Positions 7,448 to 16,324 of a DNA stretch of 64,000 nt are shown one piece after another. The DNA lies in the NCBI RefSeq assembly GCF_030010415.1, contig NZ_JASCSA010000002.1; one strand, 5' to 3'. The notes beneath the pieces are model-generated. The model saw only the letters and a program-made list of their open reading frames with translations, did no database searches and was not told where the DNA came from. Positions within the stretch are counted from its first letter, which is position 1. Each line of letters begins with the position of its first letter. A program made the translations under genes and the position numbers. The DNA is from Cobetia amphilecti (lineage in GTDB: Bacteria > Pseudomonadota > Gammaproteobacteria > Pseudomonadales > Halomonadaceae).

Positions 7448-10096
7448 TCAACCGGTGTTGCGCAGACCGGCCGAGATACCGGCCATGGTCACCATCAGCG
7501 CGCGTGACAGCTCGGCGGAGATGGCGCCATCGGCGTCGCGGTTACGCTGCAGCAACTCGGCCTGCAGACCATGCAGTGGATCGATGTAAGGGTTGCGCAC
7601 ATCGATGGCCTGACGGATCAGCGGCATATGCTCAAGCAGTGCCTGTTGATCGCGGATCTCCAGCACCACCTTCTCCAGACGCTCGAGACGATCACGCAGC
7701 GATTGCCCCAGCGCCTTCAGGGCCGGCTCATCGACCAGACGCTGCTCGTAGTAGGCCGCCGTCGAGAGGTCGGCCTTGGAGAGCAGCATCTCCAGCATGT
7801 CGACGTAGGTGGAGAAGAACGGCCAGTCGTTCATCATCTCGCGCAGCACTTCCAGGCCGCCCTCTTCCTGCATGCGCGTGGCGAAGGCCTCGCCACTGCC
7901 CAGCCAGGCGGGCAGCATCAGGCGAATCTGGGTCCAGGCGAAGATCCACGGGATCGCACGCAGCGTCTCGACGCCACCATCCTGACGACGCTTGGCGGGG
8001 CGGGAGCCCAGCGGCAGGCGTGCCAGTGCGGTTTCCGGTGTTACCGAGCGGAAGTACGGCACGAAGTTCGGGTCTTCACGCACCACGCCGACATAGGCCT
8101 TGTGCGCGATACCGGCCAGGCGGTCCATCTCGTCTCGCCATTGCTGCTTGGGCGCCGGCGGCGGCAGCATGCTGGCTTCCAGCACCGCGCAGACATAGAT
8201 CTCCATCGAGCGGCTGGCGATGTCCGGCAGACCGAACTTGAAGCGAATCATCTCGCCCTGCTCGGTGACGCGCAGCGAGCCGGTCACCGAGCCCGGCGGC
8301 TGGGACAGGATCGCCGCATGCGCCGGGCCGCCACCACGACCGACCGTACCACCACGGCCGTGGAACAGGGTCAGTTCGACGCCGTGGCGCTTGGTGACTT
8401 CCACCAGCGTTTCCTGAGCGCGGTACTGTGCCCAGGCAGCCGCCAGCTGGCCGGCGTCCTTGGCGGAGTCGGAGTAACCGATCATCACTTCCTGACGGTC
8501 GCCGGCCTGCTCGCGATAGATCGGCATGCCCAGCAGCGTGTCGATGACCGGGCCTGAGCGGTCCAGATCATCCAGCGTCTCGAACAGCGGCGCGATCGGC
8601 AGACGCACATCACCGCCGATCTCCTTCATCAACAGTGCCACCGCCAGCACATCGGAGGCCTGACCGGCCATCGAGATGATGTAGGTGCCCAGCGCCTCGC
8701 GATGCTCGCGCGCGATGACCTTGAAGGTATCCAGCACCTCACGCGTGTCGGTGGAGCATTCCCAATGGCGCGGGATCAGCGGGCGACGGCCAGCCAACTC
8801 CTTGGTGAGGAAGTCACAGCGCTGCTGCTCGTCCCACTCGAAATAGCTGCCCAGCCCCAGCGTCTGGCTCAGTTCGTCGAAGACCTGAGCGTGACGCGTG
8901 CTTTCCTGGCGGATATCGAGCTTGGTCAGGGTGACACCGAAGCAGGCCACGCGACGCAGGGTGTCGAGCAGTGCGCCGTTGGCGATGGTGTCCAGCCCCA
9001 CATCGCACAGCGAGCGATAGCAGGCCAGCAGCGGCGTATACAGCTGCTCGCGGGTCTCGATGATATCGACACCTTCGTGGCGCTTGCCGTCCAGGCCCGC
9101 CTTGGCCCAGTCACGCGTGCTTTCCATGCGCAGGATCAGGCGGCGCAGGATCTCGCGATAGGGTTCGGCCACATCGCCGGCCTCGGCACGCAGGGCGGCC
9201 GTGCACTTCCACATCGACAGCTCCGACTTGAGCTGTTCGAGATCGCGCAGATAGAGGTCCGCCGCCATCCAGCGTCCCAGCAGCAGCACGGTCCGCGTCA
9301 CGCTGGCGGTGACATTGGGGTTGCCGTCGCGGTCACCGCCCATCCAGGAGGCGAAGCAGATCGGCGCGGCGTCCAGCGGCAGGCGCTCACCCGCGGCGTC
9401 CAGCGTCATCTCGTCAAGCTGACGGTGGAAGTCCGGTACTGCTTGCCACAGCGAGTTCTCGATGGTGGCAAAGCCCCACTTGGCCTCATCCACCGGCGTC
9501 GGACGCTCGTGGCGAATCTCGTCGGTGTGCCAGGCCTGGCTGATCAGCTCGGTCAGGCGTGCACGCGCGAGGGTCGCCTGTTCCGGGCGATCACAGGCGC
9601 CTTCCATCTGTGTCAGACAGCCCTCGATGGCATCGTATTTCTGGATCAGGGTGCGGCGGATGACTTCCGTCGGGTGCGCCGTCAGCACCAGCTCGACACG
9701 CATCGCCGAGAGCTCCTCGACGATCTTCTGCGCGCTGAAACCACGCTCGCGAATGCGCGTGATCAGCTCGCCGAGGTCCGGCTGGCTGCCGGGACGATAA
9801 TCCTCGACGCGCTTGAAGCGGCCACGGTAGTGCTGCTCGGCGATGTTGGAAAGATTCAGAAACTGGTTGAACGCCCGGGTGACCGGCAGCAGATCACCAT
9901 CCGGCAGATCACGCAGATAGTCGATCAGCTCATGACGGGCGGCCTGATCGCCCTGCTGGCCCTGTTTGGCTAGGGCGCGGATGCGCTCGATGCGTGCGAC
10001 GAAGTCATCGCCGAGGTCGGCCGCGATGGTCTGGCCGAGGTTGTCACCGAGAATACGCACGTTATCGCGCAACGATTCATGCAAGTCGTGACTCAT
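7448..10096 (-). CDS. ppc: Phosphoenolpyruvate carboxylase
   Basis: An 882-residue enzyme that carboxylates phosphoenolpyruvate to oxaloacetate, replenishing the TCA cycle. Visible signatures are LTAHPTEV with the catalytic His, the glycine/arginine loop FHGRGGTVGRGGG, GGDRDGNPNVT, and the invariant C-terminal dipeptide-Gly ending NTG. Length matches the E. coli enzyme (883). The open frame extends upstream to 10333, but the start at 10096 (MSHDLHESLR) has a strong AAGGAGG seven bases ahead and agrees with the family. It is transcribed away from the mazG remnant, with about 330 bases between them. Confidence 0.97.
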   Translation of the reverse strand: MSHDLHESLRDNVRILGDNLGQTIAADLGDDFVARIERIRALAKQGQQGDQAARHELIDYLRDLPDGDLLPVTRAFNQFLNLSNIAEQHYRGRFKRVEDYRPGSQPDLGELITRIRERGFSAQKIVEELSAMRVELVLTAHPTEVIRRTLIQKYDAIEGCLTQMEGACDRPEQATLARARLTELISQAWHTDEIRHERPTPVDEAKWGFATIENSLWQAVPDFHRQLDEMTLDAAGERLPLDAAPICFASWMGGDRDGNPNVTASVTRTVLLLGRWMAADLYLRDLEQLKSELSMWKCTAALRAEAGDVAEPYREILRRLILRMESTRDWAKAGLDGKRHEGVDIIETREQLYTPLLACYRSLCDVGLDTIANGALLDTLRRVACFGVTLTKLDIRQESTRHAQVFDELSQTLGLGSYFEWDEQQRCDFLTKELAGRRPLIPRHWECSTDTREVLDTFKVIAREHREALGTYIISMAGQASDVLAVALLMKEIGGDVRLPIAPLFETLDDLDRSGPVIDTLLGMPIYREQAGDRQEVMIGYSDSAKDAGQLAAAWAQYRAQETLVEVTKRHGVELTLFHGRGGTVGRGGGPAHAAILSQPPGSVTGSLRVTEQGEMIRFKFGLPDIASRSMEIYVCAVLEASMLPPPAPKQQWRDEMDRLAGIAHKAYVGVVREDPNFVPYFRSVTPETALARLPLGSRPAKRRQDGGVETLRAIPWIFAWTQIRLMLPAWLGSGEAFATRMQEEGGLEVLREMMNDWPFFSTYVDMLEMLLSKADLSTAAYYEQRLVDEPALKALGQSLRDRLERLEKVVLEIRDQQALLEHMPLIRQAIDVRNPYIDPLHGLQAELLQRNRDADGAISAELSRALMVTMAGISAGLRNTG

Positions 10097-10428
10097 GAAA
10101 CCCTCCTTGGGAGTGACGGTGCTGCCGCGGTCATCTTCCCCTGTCACCAGGGGCACACAGTCAGATAGCTGACAACAGATTCCCTCATTGCGCAAAGACA
10201 TCTGATGACAACCGGCTGAGGGAAGACACCGGCCTGGCGCTGGTGAAGACACTGGCGCGAAACGGAAAGACCCGCGGCGCAGCAGACCGGAAAGCAGGAC
10301 AAGACTCGCGTCCTGATCGCTTCCCCTCAGCATACGACCGCGGGCCTCGGCTCCACAATCCGACTATCGCGTAAACTTACTACATTTTTCCAAATGCCCT
10401 TTTCCCAATACCCGGTGACGACGCCCCA
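10097..10428. other. Intergenic region between the mazG remnant and ppc
   Basis: 332 bases without a gene. The part next to mazG (about 10375-10415) is AT-rich and may carry a ppc promoter; I could not fix -35/-10 boxes with confidence. No terminator hairpin is evident after mazG. Confidence 0.4.
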
Positions 10429-11396
10429 TCACCGAACCAGCGGCGTCACCGGACGTGCTGCTGACGTCGCACCCTCGCCCTGTCGCGCCTGCTCAGCCGC
10501 ACGCTCCTGGCGCTTGGCCTCATCCCAATGCGCATCCATCTCGGCAAGCGACGCCTCATCCAGCGTGCGCCCTTGCCCGGCGATCGCGGCTTCCACATGA
10601 CGGAAGCGTGATTCGAAGCGCGCATTGGTGGCGCGCAGCATCTGCTCCGGGTCCGCCTTGAGAGTGCGCGCGAGATTGACCACCGCGAACAGCAGATCCC
10701 CGACCTCCTCGCGCGCATGGGCCGTATCACCCTCGGCCAGAGCTTCCTCGACTTCGCCGAGCTCCTCACGAATCTTGGCCAGCACGCCACTCGTGTCCGG
10801 CCAGTCAAAGCCCGAACGCGCGGCCTTCTTCGAGAGCTTGGCCGCCCGCGTCAGCGCCGGCAGGCCCAGTGGCACGCCATCCAGCACGCTGTCGCCGGCA
10901 GTCTGACTGGCAGGCGTTCAGCGGACTCCTGCTGCTTGAGCGACTCCCACTGGGCATTGAGCGAGCTTTCATCGACCTCATGAGTGGCGATGCCCTCACG
11001 GCGCGACGCGAGGGTGCCATCCGGGAAGACATGCGGATGGCGGTGCAGCATCTTCTCGGTCAGCACATGGATCACGTCGTGGAAATCGAAGCGTTGCTGC
11101 TCACTGGCGATCTGGGCGTAGAAGACACCCTGAAACAGCAAGTCACCCAGCTCCGCCGGCAGCTCCTCGAGCACGCTGGCATCGGCTGCGGCGCGCTCGA
11201 TGACATCGGCGACCTCATAGGCCTCTTCCAGGGTGTGCGGCACCAGACTCGCGTAATCCTGGCGGCTGTCCCAGGGGCAGCCGTACTGCGGGTCACGCAG
11301 CACGGCCATCAGGGTCAGCAGGTCATCGAGGGTGTAGCGCGTATCGGCTTGCCTGCCTGCATCGACATCGACGCTGGCATCGAATCGGCGACTCAT
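10429..11396 (-). pseudogene. mazG: Nucleoside triphosphate pyrophosphohydrolase MazG, split by a frameshift
   Basis: Two adjacent frames together make a full MazG. The upstream frame starts at 11396 and carries the N-terminal MazG domain (CPWDSRQDYASLVPHTLEEA, then ELPAELGDLLFQ). Around 10905-10918 it loses the family sequence and runs on to a stop near 10851. The downstream frame resumes with SVLDGVPLGLPALTRAAKL and contains the C-terminal MazG domain (REELGEVEEALAEG, EEVGDLLFAVVNLAR), ending at 10429. Restoring one base between the two frames would give one protein of about 320 residues. No slippery heptamer is present. MazG hydrolyses NTPs and affects ppGpp levels. The start overlaps the relA stop by four bases. 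Either a true mutation or a sequencing error. Confidence 0.85.
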
Positions 11397-13657
11397 GCCT
11401 TGTCGCCCCCGACCCGCAGGCGCTTGACGTCGATGATGTTGGGCAGCTGCTGGATGCGGGCGAACACGCGCCCCAGCACATCGAGATTCTCGACTTCCAG
11501 CGTGATCTTGAGCGTGGCGATGTTGTCGAGCTGATCGGTGCGCGTGTTCACCGACAGCACATTGACCTTGTCGCCGCTCAGCACGTTGGTGACATCGCGC
11601 AGCAGACCGGAGCGGTCCCAGGCCTGGATCTCGATATCGACCGGATACTGATTGCGCGAGCGCTGGCCCCAGTCGACATCAACGATGCGACGCGGCTCGT
11701 CCGAGCGCAGCTGGATCAGGTTCGGGCAGTCCTGACGGTGCACGGTCACGCCGCGCCCCTGGGTGATGAAACCGGCGATCTGATCGCCCGGCACCGGGTG
11801 ACAGCAGTTGGCCATGGTGGTCTTCAGATTGCCGACCCCCAGCACCATGACGGCGTCGGGCTTTTCCTTGCCCTGCGGCTTGCGCTGGCGCAGCAGACGC
11901 TCGAGCTGCTCCTGATCATCGGTATCGCCGAACAGCTGCTGGGCCTGGTGCAGCACCTGGCCGACGCGCAGATCGCCCGCGCCGATGGCGGCGTACATAT
12001 CATCACGCGTCGGGTAATTGACGGCGTTGGCCAGCTTGTCACGGTCGAGATTCTCCAGCGCCAGCCGCGAGAATTCCTTCTCGAGCAGCGCCTTGCCCTC
12101 ATCGACGTTCTGGTCGCGTGCCTGCAGCTTGAACCAGGTCTGGATCTTGGCGCGGGCCCGCGAGGTGCGCACATAGCCCAGATTCGGGTTGAGCCAGTCA
12201 CGGCTCGGGCCGCCCTTGGTGGCGGTCAGGATCTCGACCTGCTGGCCGGTCTTGAGCTTGTAGGTCAGCGGCACGATGCGCCCGTCGACCTTGGCACCCC
12301 GGCAGCGATGGCCGACCTCGGTGTGCACGCGGTAGGCGAAGTCGATCGGCGTGGCGATCTTGGGCAGGTCGATGACATGCCCCTCCGGCGTGAAGACGTA
12401 GATGCGGTCAGGCGCGACGTCGGAGCTCAGCCCCTGACGGATCGCTTCCTGGCCGCCGTTCTCGCCGACTTCATCCTGCCATTCGAGCACCTGACGCAAC
12501 CAGGCGATCTTGTCCTCGTAGCTGCGGCTCTTGTGACCGACATCGTGGCCCTTGTAACGCCAGTGGGCACACACGCCCAGCTCCGCCTCCTCGTGCATGT
12601 CGAAGGTACGGATCTGGATCTCGATGACCTTGTTGCTCGGCCCCACCACCGCAGTGTGCAGCGACTGGTAGCCATTCTTCTTGGGGTTGGCGATGTAGTC
12701 GTCAAACTCATGCGGCACGTGGTGCCAGCGCGAGTGGACGATCCCCAGCGCCGTGTAGCAATCGCTGACGGTGCCGACCAGAATCCGTACCGCGCGCACG
12801 TCATACACCTGGGAGAAGGCGATGCGCTTGATCTTCATCTTCCGCCAGATGGAGTAGATGTGCTTGGCACGGCCCGCGACATCGAAGTGCTTGATGCCCT
12901 GCTCGCTCATCAGAGTGCGCATCTCGACCAGCAGGTCGGCGATGTAGTGCTCACGCTCCAGACGCTTCTCGGACAGCTGCTTGGCGATGGTCTTGTATTC
13001 ATCCTCCTCGCGGTAGCGGAAGGACAGGTCCTCCAGCTCCCACTTGAGCTGACCGATGCCCAGGCGGTGCGCCAGCGGCCCGTAGATATCGAAGACTTCG
13101 CTGGCCACGCGCATGCGCTTCTCGCGCGGGGCATCCTTGACGTGACGCAGGGCGACGGTACGTTCGGCGATCTTGATCAGCGCGATGCGCACGTCATCGA
13201 TCATCGATACCAGCATCTTGCGCAGGTTGTCCTGCTGGTCATGCTGCGCCATGCCATGACTCGGCGCCTGCAGCTGACTGATGGCGGCCATGTTGAGCAC
13301 GCCATCGATCAGGCGGGCCACTTCCTTGCCGAAATGCTTCTCGATGGCCTCAAGCCCCAGATGCCCTTCACGTACCGCGCGATAGAGCACGGCCGCGACC
13401 AGCGCCGGTTGATCAAGCTTGAGTTCCGACAGGATGTCGGCCATCTCGAGGCTGAAACGGAAACTGCGCAGCGGCTCGCGCCACGGCTTGTCACCGCGGG
13501 CGTCCGCCTCGCGCGCCACCTTGAGCGCCACTTCACAGGCCTGCACCATGACCTCGGCATTCACCGACGGGACTTCCTCGCGCAGTCGCGCGACCCACAC
13601 CGGGATGTCCACACCACCGCTATCGGTCAGCGGCTGATCTTCGCGCACCTTGACCAT
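11393..13657 (-). CDS. relA: GTP pyrophosphokinase (ppGpp synthetase I)
   Basis: A 754-residue stringent-response enzyme that makes (p)ppGpp when uncharged tRNA stalls ribosomes. Domains in order: a pseudo-hydrolase region (about 40-200) in which the HD-type hydrolase motif is absent (AAVLYRAVREGHLG), as in RelA rather than SpoT; the synthetase domain (about 240-370; VYDVRAVRILVG, NPKKNGYQSLHTAV); a TGS domain (about 405-470; IYVFTPEGHVIDLP); and a C-terminal ACT domain (IEIQAWDRSGLLRDVTNVLS). Length fits RelA (E. coli 744). It lies in the cysM-rlmD-relA-mazG block. Expected to be ribosome-associated. Confidence 0.97.
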   Translation of the reverse strand: MVKVREDQPLTDSGGVDIPVWVARLREEVPSVNAEVMVQACEVALKVAREADARGDKPWREPLRSFRFSLEMADILSELKLDQPALVAAVLYRAVREGHLGLEAIEKHFGKEVARLIDGVLNMAAISQLQAPSHGMAQHDQQDNLRKMLVSMIDDVRIALIKIAERTVALRHVKDAPREKRMRVASEVFDIYGPLAHRLGIGQLKWELEDLSFRYREEDEYKTIAKQLSEKRLEREHYIADLLVEMRTLMSEQGIKHFDVAGRAKHIYSIWRKMKIKRIAFSQVYDVRAVRILVGTVSDCYTALGIVHSRWHHVPHEFDDYIANPKKNGYQSLHTAVVGPSNKVIEIQIRTFDMHEEAELGVCAHWRYKGHDVGHKSRSYEDKIAWLRQVLEWQDEVGENGGQEAIRQGLSSDVAPDRIYVFTPEGHVIDLPKIATPIDFAYRVHTEVGHRCRGAKVDGRIVPLTYKLKTGQQVEILTATKGGPSRDWLNPNLGYVRTSRARAKIQTWFKLQARDQNVDEGKALLEKEFSRLALENLDRDKLANAVNYPTRDDMYAAIGAGDLRVGQVLHQAQQLFGDTDDQEQLERLLRQRKPQGKEKPDAVMVLGVGNLKTTMANCCHPVPGDQIAGFITQGRGVTVHRQDCPNLIQLRSDEPRRIVDVDWGQRSRNQYPVDIEIQAWDRSGLLRDVTNVLSGDKVNVLSVNTRTDQLDNIATLKITLEVENLDVLGRVFARIQQLPNIIDVKRLRVGGDKA

Positions 13658-13713
13658 GACCCTATGTCCTTGAATATCTTGCCATCTTGATGACAGTGCC
13701 CGAGGGCACCGCC

Positions 13714-15117
13714 TCAGTCTTCCGCCCGCTCCAGCAGCAACATCGATTCCAGATGTGCCGTGTGAACGAACATGTCCGCCATCAGGGCACGCGTGACGCG
13801 ATAACCGGCGTCCTGCAACAGCCGTGCATCACGCATCAACGTGGTCGGGTCACAGGCGATGTACAGCACACGCTGCGGCACTCGGCTGACCCTCCCAGCA
13901 TGCAGATCACGTGCCAGCTCCTCGCAGAGAGGCTGAGCGCCATCACGCGGCGGGTCTAGTACCAGAAGGTCGATACCCTCGAGTGACGGCAGGGCCTTGC
14001 TCAGGTCCGCTCGACGTGCACTCACCTGAGCCAGTCCGTTGGCTTCGGCATTGACCATCAGCTGATCGACCATGCCCTGACTGCCCTCGATGCCCGCCAC
14101 CTCACTGGCACCGGCCGCGGCAGCCGCCAGGGTCAGGTTGCCGACCCCGGCGTAGAGGTCCATCACCTTGAGGCCACTGACGTCGCCCAGCCATTCGAAG
14201 GCGGTGTCGATCAGACGCTGATTGAGCGCCGCATTGACCTGCACGAAGTCGCCCGGCGAGAAGGCAAGACGCAGCGTCGTTGCGCCGACACTCAGCGAAT
14301 ACGCGGCGTTCGGCGTGCCCGACAGCCACTCCAGCACCACCGGATCACGCCCGACCCGCCAGCCGACCACCAGGCCGTGCTGCTCGGCGAAGGCCTGCCA
14401 GCGCTGCGCATCACGCGGCACCGCCTTGAGCTGGCGCACCACCACGATGACCTGCCCTTCGGCAGCGGTCAGCTCCAGATGGCCCAGACGCTTGGGGGCC
14501 TCTAGGCTTTCGATCAGCTCACGCAGCGGCGCGAGCAGGCGATCCAGCTCCGGCACCAGCACGCTGCAGGTGGTGATATCGACCAGCTGGTTGCTGCCGC
14601 GTCCCCGGAAGCCGAACTGCAACTCACCGGCGTCGGTCACGCGTACGCCGATGCGTGCGCGGCGGCGATAACGGCTTTCATCATCGCCCAGCGGCTGAAT
14701 CTCGGGCAGCGTCACGCCATTGCGTGTCGCATGTTCGCCCAGCACCTGCACCTTATGAGTGCGTTGTGCATCCAGCGCCATATGCTGCAGATCACAGCCG
14801 CCACAGCTGCCGAAATAGGCACAGGGCGGCGTCACGCGACTGTCAGCCGCGTTGTCACGTGCACGCACATGCGCCTCATTGAAGCGCTTGTGCGTGCGGT
14901 GGATGGCCAGCGTCACGCGCTCGCCGGGCAGGGCCTGATCGATGAACTGGGTCTTGCCGCTCTCGTCATGGGCGATGCCGCGCCCATCATGGGCCAGGCG
15001 GTCGACCGTCAGCCACTGGCTGTCGGCGTCGCTGGCATTGCGGGTACCACGACTGGCCACTTCCTTCTCGCGACGGGTCGGCTTGCGCGCCGGTCGCTTC
15101 TGTCCGAGCAGCGCCAT
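13714..15117 (-). CDS. rlmD: 23S rRNA (uracil-1939-C5)-methyltransferase RlmD
   Basis: A 467-residue SAM-dependent RNA methyltransferase. It has an N-terminal TRAM domain (about 33-95; LTVDRLAHDGRGIAHDE), an iron-sulfur cysteine set (PCAYFGSCGGCDLQHM plus a later TTCSV), a SAM-binding Rossmann fold (VMDLYAGVGNLTLAAA) and the catalytic cysteine motif YIACDPTTLMRD. The basic first 25 residues (KRPARKPTRREKE) are a plausible RNA-contacting tail. Its ATG shares one base with the cysM stop, so the two are translationally coupled; relA starts 56 bases beyond its stop. Confidence 0.95.
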   Translation of the reverse strand: MALLGQKRPARKPTRREKEVASRGTRNASDADSQWLTVDRLAHDGRGIAHDESGKTQFIDQALPGERVTLAIHRTHKRFNEAHVRARDNAADSRVTPPCAYFGSCGGCDLQHMALDAQRTHKVQVLGEHATRNGVTLPEIQPLGDDESRYRRRARIGVRVTDAGELQFGFRGRGSNQLVDITTCSVLVPELDRLLAPLRELIESLEAPKRLGHLELTAAEGQVIVVVRQLKAVPRDAQRWQAFAEQHGLVVGWRVGRDPVVLEWLSGTPNAAYSLSVGATTLRLAFSPGDFVQVNAALNQRLIDTAFEWLGDVSGLKVMDLYAGVGNLTLAAAAAGASEVAGIEGSQGMVDQLMVNAEANGLAQVSARRADLSKALPSLEGIDLLVLDPPRDGAQPLCEELARDLHAGRVSRVPQRVLYIACDPTTLMRDARLLQDAGYRVTRALMADMFVHTAHLESMLLLERAED

Positions 15118-16103
15118 CAGGAACGCTCCCCTGCGACGGCTTCATTGTGGGGCGTGTCCTGCTGAGTCATGTCGTCGTCCTGGGTATAGAGGCCTGTCGA
15201 GAGATAGCGGTCTCCCCGGTCACAGACGATGAACACGATGACCGCATTCTCGACCTGCTCGGCGAGCTTGAGCGCGCCCGCCAGCGCACCGCCGGAGGAG
15301 ACACCGGCCAGAATGCCTTCTTCGCGCGCCAGACGGCGCATGCAGACTTCGGCTTCGTGCTGGCCGATATCCAGCGTGCGGTCGATGCGTGAGGCATCGA
15401 AGATCCGCGGCAGATATTCGGCAGGCCAGCGGCGGATACCCGCGATGCTGGCGCCTTCGGCAGGTTGCAGACCGACGATCTCGATGGCCGGATTCTGCTC
15501 CTTCAGATAGCGCGAGGTGCCCATGATGGTGCCGGTGGTGCCCATCGAGGACACGAAGTGCGTGATGCGCCCATGGGTCTGCTGCCAGAGTTCCGGCCCG
15601 GTGGTGCGGTAATGCGACAGCGGGTTGTCCTGGTTGGCGAACTGATCCAGCGCCTTGCCCTCGCCACGCGCGATCATCGCCTCGGCCAGGTCCCGCGCGT
15701 GCTCCATGCCATCGGCTTCGATCAGCGTGGCCCCGTAGGCGCCCATCGCCTGCTTGCGCTCGCTGGAGGCACTGGCCGGCATCACCAGCACCATGCGGTA
15801 GCCCTTGATGGCCGCCGTCATGGCCAGCGCGATGCCGGTATTGCCGGAAGTCGCTTCGATCAGGGTGTCGCCGGGAGAGATCTCGCCGCGCGCTTCCGCC
15901 TCCTGGAACATGGAAAGCGCCGGACGATCCTTGACCGAACCGGCGGGGTTGTGACCCTCCAGCTTGGCCAGCAGCACATTGTTGCGGCCCGCGGTGATGC
16001 GCGTCAGGCGCACCAGCGGCGTGTTGCCGACGACATCTGCAAGACTGGGATAATCGGACGCGCCAGGGATGGCGTCACCGGGGGTTTCGCTGAGATGAGA
16101 CAT
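15117..16103 (-). CDS. cysM: Cysteine synthase B
   Basis: A 328-residue PLP enzyme making cysteine from O-acetylserine and sulfide or thiosulfate. Signatures: VGNTPLVRLTR, the PLP lysine in NPAGSVKDRPALSM, the phosphate loop EATSGNTGIALAM, and the CysM-type C-terminal region (AGVSSGGALAGALKLAEQ). Start 16103 (MSHLSETPG) has GGAG upstream; the frame is open to 16193, but those extra residues look non-coding. It is the first gene of the cysM-rlmD-relA-mazG unit and is divergent from gacS, the arrangement known in Pseudomonas. Confidence 0.95.
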   Translation of the reverse strand: MSHLSETPGDAIPGASDYPSLADVVGNTPLVRLTRITAGRNNVLLAKLEGHNPAGSVKDRPALSMFQEAEARGEISPGDTLIEATSGNTGIALAMTAAIKGYRMVLVMPASASSERKQAMGAYGATLIEADGMEHARDLAEAMIARGEGKALDQFANQDNPLSHYRTTGPELWQQTHGRITHFVSSMGTTGTIMGTSRYLKEQNPAIEIVGLQPAEGASIAGIRRWPAEYLPRIFDASRIDRTLDIGQHEAEVCMRRLAREEGILAGVSSGGALAGALKLAEQVENAVIVFIVCDRGDRYLSTGLYTQDDDMTQQDTPHNEAVAGERS

Positions 16104-16324
16104 GAGAGGCAGACTCCAGAGACGCCGCGCCCGCACAGCCGAATGACAGCGGTCAGGCGCTGGCATCGGGACCAAGGACGAACGGGGGGCCACGTCGGGG
16201 TGTAGATGATGCGCGCAGTATATCGCTCCCGCCCAGCCCTGTCAGGGCGCTCGCCATCGCTTCGCTCAAGAGCGCGAGGTATGCTTGCCGCTGATGCTCG
16301 TTCGCCCTTTGACGATGGATTGCC

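Noticed and set aside
8702..9973. A 423-codon open frame on the + strand
   Set aside because: It is antisense to the intact ppc gene and has low-complexity Gln/Ala/Arg composition typical of GC-rich mirror frames.
10850..10935. Programmed ribosomal frameshift in mazG
   Set aside because: The overlap contains no slippery heptamer and no clear pseudoknot, and MazG is not known to use frameshifting; mutation or sequencing error is simpler.
11738..13690. A 650-codon + strand open frame
   Set aside because: Fully antisense to relA, which has complete family motifs; no recognisable product in the mirror frame.
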